Of a stretch of 27,591 nt of DNA, positions 10,516 to 18,899 are shown in pieces. Source of the DNA: Nemertoderma westbladi (taxonomy: Eukaryota; Xenacoelomorpha; Nemertodermatida; Nemertodermatidae); NCBI GenBank assembly GCA_032718475.1, contig JAUCBJ010005971.1:1-27591 (forward strand), in the 5' to 3' direction. Below the pieces are notes generated by a model that saw nothing but the letters and a program-made list of their open reading frames with translations, was not told where the DNA came from and searched no databases. Position numbers and translations under genes: made by a program. Every line of letters begins with the position of its first letter. The first letter of the stretch is position 1.

Positions 10516-11735
10516 TGTCCTGGTAAATTGGCTCTACCATAGCACGGAAAAAATATTCCTTTAAGTGATATACTGGCAGCTGAAGATTACGGGATCTTAG
10601 TCAGCTTGTTTGGGCCACCCAGACTTCCCTCTTTATCATTTATGGATCGTTAAATAAATTGGGTAGTACTGTAAAGAAGAAGTAACTCTAAGTGATCAGT
10701 CTATTAATTCGAATAACAATAATGACAAGGTACCGGTAATGGGTTTCATGTACCATCACTGTACCCTCCAAAATATCTTAGTCCGTTCTATTGGCATCAT
10801 TTTGGATTGCTCTGCTTACTTATTTATACTTTCCTAACATTATGAGTTATGTGTATCCATTCTGTTTTCGTTCAACTTCACATTAACTACCATGTGAAGA
10901 TGTACTGAAACCAGATGTGTGTTTTTATAATGTATTTTAATTGGAAGAAAACCCAATTGCAACCAACTCAATTATATGTTGTAATGGAATGTATGTATAG
11001 CTTTGGGCATCCTGGGATCTTGAACTCCTAATTAGTTTTCGCTCCAATCAGTCTTCACTTCGCATGACCACGATGCCACTTGAATTTTAATAAAGTGACA
11101 TAGGATAATATAGAAGGTAATTACTGAGCGAACTGGGTTGACGTAGGTGACATAATCGCATGAATTCTTCTCATCCAACATGAGGAAAATCTGGCAGACT
11201 ATAAAAGGTGCGATGAGGACTAATAGGAAAACCAAATTAGACCAAATTGTAATACAATGAGTGCCACTTCTTTATAATTTGTTAGACCCACTCTTTAACA
11301 CCATTGGCCAGGGCATACCATCGCCCAAGCAGTGTCAGTAAAATACTAGAGAAATTTGTACACTCCCTAACTCACTGCTGCAGTTTTACATAGATACATT
11401 TTTACTTTTTAGCAAAAATAAAATTTGTTTTTGTAAAAAAATTACAATCAGTAACGCGATATTAAATATTGTTGAAAGGATATGCGAAGCCACTGAAGCC
11501 TGTCACCAACACTTCACTCATGAAAATCCCCATCTCTGTAACTTTGCATATAGGTTTTTATGTATGAAATGATTCGAAAATAAAAAAAAAATTCAAATAT
11601 TTCATTAATATAATTTTTTCAGGTATTTTTAGGTGTTTTTATTATGGTATTATGTACATGTGGTCCCCTAGAAAATTCTAAAAAATTTGTAAAAACATAA
11701 AGGATGGATAAATGCAGTTGATATTGGCTTTCTTG

Positions 11736-11855
11736 GGGGATATTGTCTGGGGGGAGCTAGTGTCTGCAAGCCTATTGTCCGGGGGGCTACTGTCTGGGGG
11801 TGGGGGGCTTGTGTGTGGGGGCAACTGTCCGGCCTGGATTACTGTCCTAACACTA
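11736..11855. repeat. Degenerate G-rich tandem array (tgtcYggggg units)
   Basis: Units of the form 'ctaYtgtcYgggggg' recur at irregular 20-30-nt spacing: 'attgtctggggggag', 'tattgtccggggggc', 'tactgtctgggggtgg', 'gtgtgtgggggca', 'aactgtccgg' and 'tactgtcc'. G-runs of five or six on the plus strand make it a possible quadruplex former. It lies in intron 1 of the minus-strand gene. Confidence 0.65.
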
Positions 11856-12259
11856 TATATATAATGCCGCTACAATGAAGAATAATAAGATGTCAGCAAT
11901 AAAATTCATTTATAAAATTTAATGTAAACAATAACAATTTGTTCACAACATTAGATCAATACTTAAAATAAGTGATGCTCGAATAAGTTGTTTGCCATAA
12001 TCAGGATGGCCTAATGATTTAATTTTATAATTATCCTGAATACTCTACTAAATATCTGTGAACAGCTTCTGATGCAGGCTCACTCCATGGTCCAAGTCCT
12101 TCTCCAACACATTCACAAAACTGCACATGATAAAATACATACAGCATGTACTTTATAAGTCATATTTATACCCAATTGGAAGTATTTCTGTTTAAAAGTC
12201 CACAATAATGTGAGTAAATTGTCAGTCAATGATGAACCATCACAAGCACTAAAAAAAGA

Positions 12260-12296
12260 CCAATATCCGCATTACATAGAGTAATGCGGATATTGG
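12260..12296. repeat. Perfect 16-bp hairpin with 5-nt loop
   Basis: 'ccaatatccgcattac' at 12260-12275 and 'gtaatgcggatattgg' at 12281-12296 are exact reverse complements around the loop 'ataga'. A perfect dyad of this length with mixed base composition is unlikely by chance in a few kilobases. It is preceded by an A-run. It may be the tip of a MITE, a small structured RNA or a recent local inversion. Confidence 0.8.
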
Positions 12297-12976
12297 ACAC
12301 ATGAACTGAAGTTCTTCAACCTTTCTTACCAACTTCCTACAGCTATTTACTGTAAATGTACTTCCACGGAGAACCTATCTTTCCGCATGAGATGGTTTGA
12401 GCTAACTCTCAAAATTCGGCCATATCGTGGGTTAAGAATCAAAAAGACTAAGTCGACTTAGGTGATTTTTTGGAAAATATCGAATCTTAGGGATGCTCTT
12501 TCCGATGGTGATACTTAAAATGCTTGAAATTCTAGATTAGCCAAAAGTATGTATTAAACAAAAAAATAAAGCCTATGTGCAGAATATGACAATGTGATAA
12601 CAAGCAAAATAACCTAACAGCATTTGGTTTAAAATTTATGTATTGACTATTAGTTTAGTGAAAACCCAAATACACTTGGTTTTTTGTTTTTGTTGTTCTT
12701 ATCATCATAAAATGACATGATATTAACAATTATGTTTAATTAACAATGATATGACTTTGACTGGTATTTCATATTGATTTAGTGGTGGTGTGGTGGTGGG
12801 GTATAGAACATGGGTGGGTTCCCATTTCTATAATTTTGAATTTTGATTATATTGAGATTTCATAATACATTGAGATCATTGAAATGTGTGCAATGACACC
12901 ACGCCGGGAAAAACGCCAGACTATGGCAAAGGGGTATTTAACACTGCAGTTCCACTTTATGACCATAATTTTATAG

Positions 12977-13246
12977 ATGGGTCTCATTATACATTGTCTC
13001 AATCATCTGGAATATCTGAAGATTTCACCACAGATCTGTGAGATTTTACGGGCTACTTTTGGAGAACCACAGACCAATAAGAAATCTCATGGGAAACCTA
13101 TTCTAACTCATGATGTAGCAAGTCGACCACCAAGTGTGCTGAAATTGTGTGTACAGGGTCAGCTCCTAAAAAAATGGTCTGCTAAGATATGTAAAGATAG
13201 ACTTTTAGCAAGTTATTCTAGCAATATTTTGGAGTTAGCAACATAA
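12977..13246 (+). other. Unrecognised 89-codon open segment
   Basis: A plus-strand frame with mixed composition (for example HCLNHLEYLKISPQICEILR and later KKWSAKICKDRLLASYSS) stays open for 89 codons, longer than usual for this AT-rich DNA. No known family was recognised and the ATG context is weak. It runs antisense to the candidate host gene within its intron 1. It may be a decayed transposase fragment or chance. Confidence 0.25.
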
Positions 13247-13913
13247 GCCAGCCACCAAAATCTACAGCTACTGATTCCAAAGTCCAATACTAATTCATCC
13301 AACCAACTTTTTACTGGAGAGTATATATCCAAGAAGATCTGATTAGAGGTGCACGCACATGTATCACAATGTATCAGTTCAGTTCGTGATACCATAATAT
13401 AATATAATATATTATTAATATGAATCCACGAAATAATACTAACTATAATACTGTTTGTGAGGTAATCAAGATGTCAGTAAATTTCCAGTTTTCAGTTCAG
13501 TTTTCCTGTAAAGTTACACATGATATATGAAATCTACATTAGATCTCTCTTGAATATACAGTTGTTGTGATGTGCTTGTGTGGGTATAAATTTTTATATA
13601 ATAATTTGCTGCAATAACAAATGGAATTAGTAGTATTGGTACCTTTGTTGGCATTTCTTATATATTCTGTCACTGAAACTAGTATTTCAATCAATCAATT
13701 AATTAATTGCATGAAGATTGTATTCTATCGCATAAAACAAATTTAGGTGGAATGGACAAAATATCTTTGCAGCTAGAGCAACCGACATTGAGTATGAGCA
13801 AATTTTCTGAAATACATAAGTTAAGTTGACGTTTTTGTTGTGGGCATATCAATTTAAGATACTGAACAAGACACTAATGTATCTTCGTAAAATTGAGAAA
13901 TAATGCTACTCAC

Positions 13914-14070
13914 CTTGAAGACTGGACAGAACCCCGTGGTGATGGTATAGAACCTCTTGCTGATTGTATTGATCCCCTTGCCGATTGGATAGAACTTCTT
14001 GCTGATTGGATTGATCCTCTTGGAGATTGGATTGAACCTCTTGGTGATTGTTGTATAGAAGCACAAGAAG
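13914..14070 (-). repeat. 21-bp coding tandem repeat
   Basis: Units of the type 'cttgctgattggattgatc' repeat at 21-bp spacing with substitutions but no frame-breaking indels. This is what is expected when the repeat is translated and kept in frame. Confidence 0.85.
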
Positions 14071-14182
14071 GGCTTCGCGATCCGCAAGAAGATCCACTGG
14101 ATCTTCTGCGATCAGTAAGAGCTGGGGGAATTGTAAATTCAGGTACACTTTGCGGTGTCAGTATGTAAGGACACCTCATTTG
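13914..14182 (-). CDS. Candidate host gene, exon with seven-residue Ser/Arg repeats
   Basis: Minus-strand exon ending in CTTCAAG/GTGAGT (13914/13913), a near-consensus donor. The likely acceptor is 'gactcctttacag' ending at 14183, in phase 0; the frame stays open upstream to an in-frame stop at about 14220, so the start is less certain than the end. It encodes QMRCPYILTPQSVPEF, then a Ser/Arg patch (DRRRSSGSSCGSRSPS), then about seven tandem copies of a seven-residue unit, SIQSPRG or variants such as SIQSARG and SIPSPRG. These correspond to a 21-bp DNA repeat. Each unit has an R-x-S pattern that basophilic kinases often use. The exon ends in phase 2, matching the exon starting at 9975. The plus-strand frame across the same DNA (13893-14168) is its shadow. 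The protein is unidentified. It is probably disordered and regulatory, which is an inference. Confidence 0.65.
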
Positions 14183-14197
14183 CTGTAAAGGAGTCAT

Positions 14198-14536
14198 ATT
14201 GTAGATGTGATTTGCTGACTAAACATCTGGTAACTGCAGCATCATTTGTTGTACATATTTTATATAACGTATTTTTCTATCAAAGTAGTAGAACAAAAAG
14301 CTTTAACAACAGAACTCCAATATGTTTTACAACACTGGCAATTGCAACAAAAACAACTATGACAACATTACATATTCGTGCATTAGGCCCATGCATAGGA
14401 TTTACAAGATAATATGTATGTTGGCGGATTCAATCTGCTTCGGGAGATTCCCGTCGTCCCGAAGAAACACTCCTGGAGAGTTATACTACAAACCAGGACA
14501 GAGAAGATGAGCAAAGCAAGGGGTTAGCGAGGGTGA
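14198..14536. other. Short region between the Ser/Arg exon and the CCHC reading frame
   Basis: AT-rich up to about 14430, then more balanced in composition as the mobile-element coding remnant begins. It may contain the 5' end of that element. No splice site, repeat or conserved frame stands out. Confidence 0.4.
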
Positions 14537-14952
14537 ATCGAAGAAAAAGCCAATCTGCAGTTTGGCGGTGGCGGGGAGAACTTCTCGGAACATTTGAGAA
14601 GGGGAAACTTCGGTTTGGAGAACCACATACAGACAGCAGCACATACTGCAGGCATTGGCAGAGTAGGGGATATGTCAACACAAACACCGGAATTATACCC
14701 GGAAGTTGTGTGCTATATACCAATAACTAGGCTAGAACCTGTTAGAATGGGAATATGGCCATCCAGCCAAGATAATCCGACAAACCCTGACAGGGATAAT
14801 ATCAGACAGACTTATCAACAGCCCACCCATCATTAGAGCCTTCTCAACGAGCATAGAAAAAGCGCTAATAATCCTGAAGATGTTAGAAGCCCAGACACTG
14901 AGCAATGGAAAGAAATTCCATCTGATGAACAGAGACTTTATACATGGACACA
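14537..14952 (+). pseudogene. Zinc-knuckle (gag/ORF1-like) reading frame, 5' part
   Basis: A frame open from 14537 encodes a segment with DMSTQTPELYPEVV and WPSSQDNPTNPDRDN, has one in-frame stop TAG at 14834-14836, and continues as SLLNEHRKSANNPEDV and EQWKEIPSDEQRLYTWT up to the edge of the inserted transposon. Taking out the transposon and one 8-bp target duplicate puts this frame directly in register with the CCHC knuckle at 18393-18445. The true start is not visible. Most likely it is ORF1 or gag of an older retroelement, since CCHC knuckles and acidic/Pro-rich linkers fit; a host zinc-knuckle gene is possible. It was already damaged or became so later (the stop). Confidence 0.55.
14945..14952. 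repeat. Left 8-bp target-site duplicate (TGGACACA)
   Basis: Identical to 18335-18342, and again to 18384-18391 in the duplicated right end. It directly abuts the GGTAC terminus of the transposon. The sequence outside the duplicates differs, as expected for a single insertion. Confidence 0.85.
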
Positions 14953-15121
14953 GGTACTTGTCCAGTATGCGTACCCCCCCCCCCCCCCCCCCTCCCCACC
15001 ACCAAATTTTTTGTACTAGCTAGTTTTTGATTTCTTTTTTTTGATATGTTCAAGAACTTATTAGCTATTTGTTTATAAACAATAATGTTCTAGAACAAAT
15101 ATTTTTTATTCTGGAACATAT
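14953..15121 (+). repeat. Left terminal inverted repeat of the Merlin-type element
   Basis: It matches the reverse complement of about 18180-18334 along its length with scattered differences. The main length difference is a 19-nt poly-C run (14974-14992) where the right copy has only six G, so this homopolymer has expanded on one side. Confidence 0.8.
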
Positions 15122-15790
15122 TAAAAAAAGTTTGTATGAAGATCTTATGAATTCGTTATATCAACAGTATTTAAGCTTTTTAATGATACTCTGGCAACAT
15201 TATTCTAGAACATTGAAACTTATTCATTTTCAATTAGCTATATATATATAGGCTAGAGTTCCGTACGTCCTCCCATTTTTAAAATGACTTGAATTGCCCG
15301 TTGAATTGCCCGAAATATTGCAATCCGAGGAAAATGCAATTGAACACTGGTATAGCTTGGGTGATCTTTTTTCAAATTTTAAAAATACTGTAATATTTTT
15401 TATTTTACCAGTGCCAAAGGCAGAATAAGGGTGACGGCGGGTTACACTTTAGTGCCCATGATAGGCTAGGCTGTACTGTATGATTCGGTAGGCCTTTTAA
15501 TTAGTTAGTTAGAGTTAGGTAAGGTCTAAAGATTTTTCGTATTTGTTATACAAGGGAAACATTCAACAATATAACGGTAGGCTTGCTGTAAGATATTTAT
15601 GTTTATTACCGGTATCCGGTAGACTGTATTTACCGTACAGTACAATTGTATCTAAACTATTATACTATAATAGGCTTTTGAATAAGTTTACATTGGCTAT
15701 CTTTTGATATATTGTATTATTTTGTATTATTTTATATTATTTTATATTATTTTTACATTCATATTTTGTATTCTAACCCGAACGATCAAG
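15122..15790. other. Merlin-type element, 5' internal non-coding region
   Basis: AT-rich between the left TIR and the transposase start. It includes a duplicated 'ttgaattgccc' near 15291-15312, palindromic 'ccggta'-containing sequence near 15608-15650, and a 12-nt-period minisatellite of 'ttttatatta' type at about 15706-15752 just before the start codon. The promoter should be here, but no single box was convincing. Confidence 0.5.
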
Positions 15791-16208
15791 ATGCCACGCA
15801 AGAGAAAGAACACTTGTGGTAATTGTGGTGATGCTTCTCACAATAAACGGACGTGCCCACTGAGGGAATTAGGCGCTGAGAATATTATCGCCCCACCGAT
15901 TGTCTCCCAGGCCATTGACGCCCCAGCCCTTGTGCCTGTCCCTGCCCTTGTCCAGATCCTTGCCCCTCCTGACCCAGCCCTTGTCCCTGCCTCTGCCCTT
16001 ATTCCTACCCCAGCCCTTGTGCCTGTCCCTGCCTCTGCCCTTATTCCTACCCCAGCCCTTGTGCCTGTCCCAGACCCAGTCCCTGCCCTTGTCCCTGGCC
16101 CTGCCCTTGTCCCGATCCTTGCCCCTCCTGACCCAGCCCCTATCCCGGTCCTTGTCCCCGCTTCAACTCCTGCCCTTTCCCGGCCGTCTGCTTCCAACCA
16201 TGCTGAGG
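15791..16208 (+). CDS. Merlin-type transposase, N-terminal exon: CCHC knuckle plus Pro/Ala/Val repeat
   Basis: Starts at ATG 15791 (preceded by 'caag'; the frame is open upstream but hydrophobic and A/T-driven). Residues 1-6 are basic (MPRKRK). Residues 9-22 form a zinc knuckle C-x2-C-x4-H-x4-C (C9, C12, H17, C22). Residues from about 38 are a low-complexity tract of PALVPVP, ASALIPTP and PDPALVP units, with one exact 42-bp DNA duplication at 15984-16025 and 16026-16067. The exon ends AACCATGCTGAGG/GTGAGT at 16208/16209, a strong donor, in phase 1. An acceptor at 16280 ('cgttttgcag') would give a 72-nt intron but meets a stop soon after, so the join to the downstream transposase is damaged or uses another site. 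A knuckle plus Pro-rich tract is not part of the core ISXO2 domain and may aid nucleic-acid binding. That role is inference. Confidence 0.65.
15984..16067. repeat. 42-bp tandem duplication in the Pro/Ala/Val tract
   Basis: Two exact back-to-back copies, 15984-16025 and 16026-16067, each encoding 14 residues (VPASALIPTPALVP in register). The in-frame length keeps the reading frame open. Confidence 0.9.
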
Positions 16209-16384
16209 GTGAGTTATGTTACTTTATAACAACTGTATCTCTAATTCTGTGGTATGTAAACATTACAATGCGTTTTGCAGGGCTACTTACAACTGTTCAC
16301 TCTTGCTAAGTTATTATAACCAAATAATAAAATAAAATAAATGCTTGGTTGCTCTGCGGGTGTGCCATATCATTTGCTCAATCA

Positions 16385-17106
16385 ATGGAGCTGTTGCCTA
16401 TAAATAGTGAAAATAGCGATAACAATATTCGTTACTGCTGTAAAGCAGATTGTTTTGAATTGACATATCTTTCTGTTATAAATAAAGATGGTTTTCCGTG
16501 GTTGGTATTTAGATGTAGAGGGCGCGAGAAGCATTACACTTCAGCTAGGAATAATACCTGGTTTTCAAGATCAAATATGCTTGTCAGGCAGATATTGATG
16601 ATCGAATACCTATTCACAAATCAAATAAACAAAAACCAGCACAGAATGCTTGGGGGGGGCGTAATCGGTGAAGGTAAAAGTTGGCAAATGTTAAGGGTGG
16701 CACTGAAATTCATTCCGATGAATGGGTTGCATACTGTGGTACTTCCGTAGGCATAACCAACAAAAAACGACCATGGGGAGCAGCAGATGGTAGTGGAAGG
16801 TATAAGCATTTGACGGTTAATTATAGCAGAAAGGGAAGGGGACGCTTCCTAGATCGAAACACGAGTGCTAACACACAAAGGATTGAAGTAATGTGGCGTC
16901 ATGCAAAGCTAAATGTCATGAAGAAATACGGGCCAAAGAAAACCACCCTCCAGCAACACCTTGCCGAGTTTCGGTGGCGTCAACTGCATCAAGAGACGCC
17001 AATGAAAGACTTACTGAAGTTGATTGTTGACCATTATAAATGCTATAACTTTACAGTATGGATATTAAATATTAATGTGTCTAGTCAAATTACTTGTAAT
17101 TACTGA
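16385..17106 (+). pseudogene. Merlin (ISXO2/IS1595-like) DDE transposase, internally deleted
   Basis: The first part (from the Met codon at 16385; frame open from 16349) contains FRCRGREKHYTSARNNTWF and RQILMIEYLFTN, matching the N-terminal region of IS1595-like transposases (RC..C...S.R..TWF, then a hydrophobic helix). A frame change near 16680 leads to GGTEIHSDEWVAY, the second-aspartate motif, then KHLTVNYSR and TQRIEVMWRHAK, the H.x.VNH and TQ.IE..W..K motifs that carry the catalytic Glu. The D-to-E spacing is 56 residues. The stretch expected between the two parts, including the first catalytic Asp and the GG.ER-type region (roughly 80-100 residues in the family), is missing, so the enzyme should be inactive. 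Stop TGA at 17104-17106. Confidence 0.85.
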
Positions 17107-17146
17107 ATAAGATACGATACAATATTTATATTGAAATCTATTTGTT

Positions 17147-17152
17147 AATAAA
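17147..17152 (+). promoter_or_regulatory. Candidate polyadenylation signal of the transposase
   Basis: AATAAA 40 nt after the transposase stop, in AT-rich sequence just before the foldback element. Position and orientation suit the transposase mRNA, but the hexamer is frequent by chance in such DNA. Confidence 0.4.
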
Positions 17153-17177
17153 TTAAAATTTATTAGCTACCATCATA

Positions 17178-18082
17178 CACCATATCCCAGAATATAGTGT
17201 CGTAATTCAGTGACACGCCCCCCCCCCCCCCCTAATTTTTCTACAAATCCTAATGAGATTGCATAAAATTTGAAACAGAGATAGTTTCACCTCCCGACCA
17301 CTGACAGGGTGAGCCAGAATTTTTATTTTTGCTTGCAATCTTTAGCTACAAGCGCTTAAAAAAGTGTCTCCATCGATATTACACCAGTTACACCGCAGTT
17401 ACTTCTACAGTAACAGTACCTTATAGCTGTTTCTTGGTACCACTGGAAAGCTGGTCATGCAAGGATTCCAAATATGTAACACAATTTTAATTTCGTTGAA
17501 AAATAGTGAGATATGAGCGTTCAAATGTTGCATGGTTATGCACCGGCGTGAGGCTATTTTATTCTATTAATAAATAAACCATATTCTGGAACATTTTTTA
17601 AATGTATGAATAGCTACGTAATAATATGATTAAAGATGTAATGCATTGTCGCCCAGCTACGTATTTGGATAAACAAAATATTCCAGATTATGATGTATTT
17701 ATTAAATAGAATAAAATAGCCTCGCATAGGTGCATAACCATGCAAAATTTGAACGCCCATATCTCCGCTATTTTTCAACGAAATTCAAATTGTGTTACAT
17801 ATTTGGAATCCTTGCATGACCAGCTTTCCATTGGTACCAACAAACAGCTAGAAGGTAGAATAATAACTGCGGTGTAACTGGTGTAATATCGCTGGAGACA
17901 CTTTTTTTAAACTAGCCAAAGATTGAAAGCAAAAATAAAAATTCTGGCTCACCCAGTCAGTGGTCGGGAGGTGAAACTATCTCTGTTTCAAATTTCAGGA
18001 AATTAAGATTTGTAGAAAAATTAGGGGGGGGGGGGGGGGGGGGGTGTCACTGAATTACGACACTATATTCTGGGACATGGTG
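17178..18082. mobile_element. 905-bp foldback (long inverted repeat) element nested in the Merlin copy
   Basis: The left arm (about 17178-17590) and right arm (about 17680-18082) are reverse complements over almost their full length with scattered mismatches. They share 'agaatatagtgtcgtaatt', 'gatagtttcacctcccgacc', 'caggattccaaatatgtaa'-like and 'gaggctattttattctat'-like stretches in opposite orientation. About 90 bp separates them. The tips read CACCATRTCCCAGAATATAG and are flanked by TA on both sides (17176-17177 and 18083-18084), consistent with a TA target duplication as in Tc1/mariner-mobilised MITEs. A poly-C run of 15 (17218-17232) in the left arm faces a poly-G run of 21 (18024-18044) in the right arm. 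There is no coding capacity, so it is non-autonomous. Confidence 0.85.
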
Positions 18083-18179
18083 TAATTTTATTGAAAAATT
18101 TCAAAATATTAAAAAAAATTATTTTATTTATTTTATACCAACCATCCCATGCATTTTAAGAACAAAGCAGGTTGTCTAA

Positions 18180-18334
18180 AACATGTTCTACAACAAAATA
18201 TATTTGTTCTAGAACATTATTTTTTTCAAAATCAAATAGCTAACATGTTTTGGTACATTTCAAAAAAAGAAATTATCAAAAACTAGCTAGTACAAAAAAT
18301 TTTGTGGGGGGTGTACGCATACTGGACTAGTACC
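18180..18334 (-). repeat. Right terminal inverted repeat of the Merlin-type element
   Basis: Reverse complement of the left TIR, ending ...GTACGCATACTGGACTAGTACC at 18334 immediately before TGGACACA. Its inner limit is near 18180, where similarity fades. Confidence 0.8.
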
Positions 18335-18394
18335 TGGACACACAGAAATTTTGTGGGGGGTGTACGCATACTGGACTAGTACCTGGACACACAG
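18297..18394. repeat. 49-bp tandem duplication of the transposon right end plus target duplicate
   Basis: Copies 18297-18345 and 18346-18394 are identical. Each contains the outer 38 bp of the right TIR, the 8-bp duplicate TGGACACA and three more bases (CAG). The duplication therefore crosses the transposon-target boundary and arose after insertion or during a second event at the same end. Confidence 0.95.
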
Positions 18395-18539
18395 GCTATG
18401 TAATAAATGTGTCAAACAAGGACACATAGCAAGGACGTGTCCATACCGAGAGAGTAGTAAAACTGACCAGGGGGAAACAATAGCCACGACTATTGGCCCA
18501 AAGAAGGCCCAGACGAAAGTTCTATTGAACGTTGACTGA
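18384..18539 (+). pseudogene. Zinc-knuckle (gag/ORF1-like) reading frame, 3' part
   Basis: Immediately after the transposon the frame encodes RLCNKCVKQGHIARTCPYRE, a C-x2-C-x4-H-x4-C zinc knuckle, followed by a charged tail with KKAQTKVLLNVD and stop TGA at 18537-18539. It is the continuation of the frame ending at 14952. The knuckle is what suggests a gag/ORF1-like nucleic-acid-binding protein; hydrophilic flanks agree. Downstream DNA to about 18715 is still balanced in composition and may be the rest of the same element in other frames, though nothing there was recognised. Confidence 0.6.
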
Positions 18540-18899
18540 CAAGAACCGAAATATTCCCATGGGTGTCAGTAGATGTTACATAGAAAGCGTGACAGGCGAT
18601 TACAGCGCGGATCTGGAACCAATCCATGTGATGGATTCTATAAACATCAGTGCGCAGCGACCAACACAACCAGAAGAGGTAGCCTAGTACCCACACTTGG
18701 AGGGTATTGTCCAACATAACATATATGATTGATTACTTATTTAGCTTTTCACTTAATTCTCCCTTTATTTTAATTAGTTACCAATACAATATTACACAGA
18801 TAAGATACACTATGCTAACTTAAAACTAATATAAAACGGAATTACGGTACTAAGTAAATAATTAATAACCTAATATCTGACTGTACTATTGTACTTTTT
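18540..18899. other. Possible remainder of the CCHC element, then AT-rich DNA
   Basis: 18540-18715 keeps the higher GC of the knuckle frame but shows no recognised motif. From 18720 the DNA is AT-rich with no visible feature. Confidence 0.35.

Larger units (their letters stand above)
9976..13913. other. Intron 1 of the candidate minus-strand gene
   Basis: About 3.9 kb between the GTGAGT donor at 13913 and the acceptor at 9976. It is AT-rich, with near-pure A/T around 10090-10260, a hairpin at 10498-10515 (tgtcatcc / ggatgaca), the G-rich array at about 11736-11855, the perfect hairpin at 12260-12296 and an uncertain open segment at 12977-13246. The longest minus-strand frame inside (11032-11235) is hydrophobic, but no splice sites or homology support it as coding. 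Confidence 0.45.
14953..18334 (+). mobile_element. Merlin-superfamily DNA transposon with long TIRs
   Basis: The ends are inverted repeats starting GGTACTTGTCCAGTATGCGTAC on the left (14953) and its complement, one base different, on the right (to 18334). Similarity continues inward for about 155-170 bp, including 'gtactagctagtttttgat' and 'aatgttctagaacaaatat'. The 8-bp duplicate TGGACACA lies immediately outside both ends (14945-14952 and 18335-18342). The internal transposase remnant is IS1595/ISXO2-like, and 8-9-bp duplications are usual for Merlin/IS1016-type elements, so structure and protein agree. The element is 3.4 kb, of which 905 bp is a nested foldback insertion. It splits a CCHC reading frame. 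It looks inactive because its transposase lacks a catalytic segment. Confidence 0.85.

Noticed and set aside
11032-11235. Hydrophobic minus-strand frame as an extra exon or membrane protein
   Set aside because: No convincing splice sites at its edges, no homology, and composition expected from AT-rich DNA.
13893-14168. Plus-strand 91-codon frame with repeated DWIEPL-type units
   Set aside because: It is the antisense of the Ser/Arg exon. The minus strand has the strong donor at 13913, a sensible protein composition and phase-matched partner exons.
14481-14723. 80-codon minus-strand frame opposite the CCHC frame
   Set aside because: Antisense of the gag/ORF1-like frame that continues in register across the Merlin insertion; no motif or splice support.
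15838-16197. Minus-strand Gly/Thr/Ala-rich frame (GTRAGTGS units)
   Set aside because: A shadow of the Pro/Ala/Val repeat on the plus strand, which has a start codon, a zinc knuckle and a splice donor.
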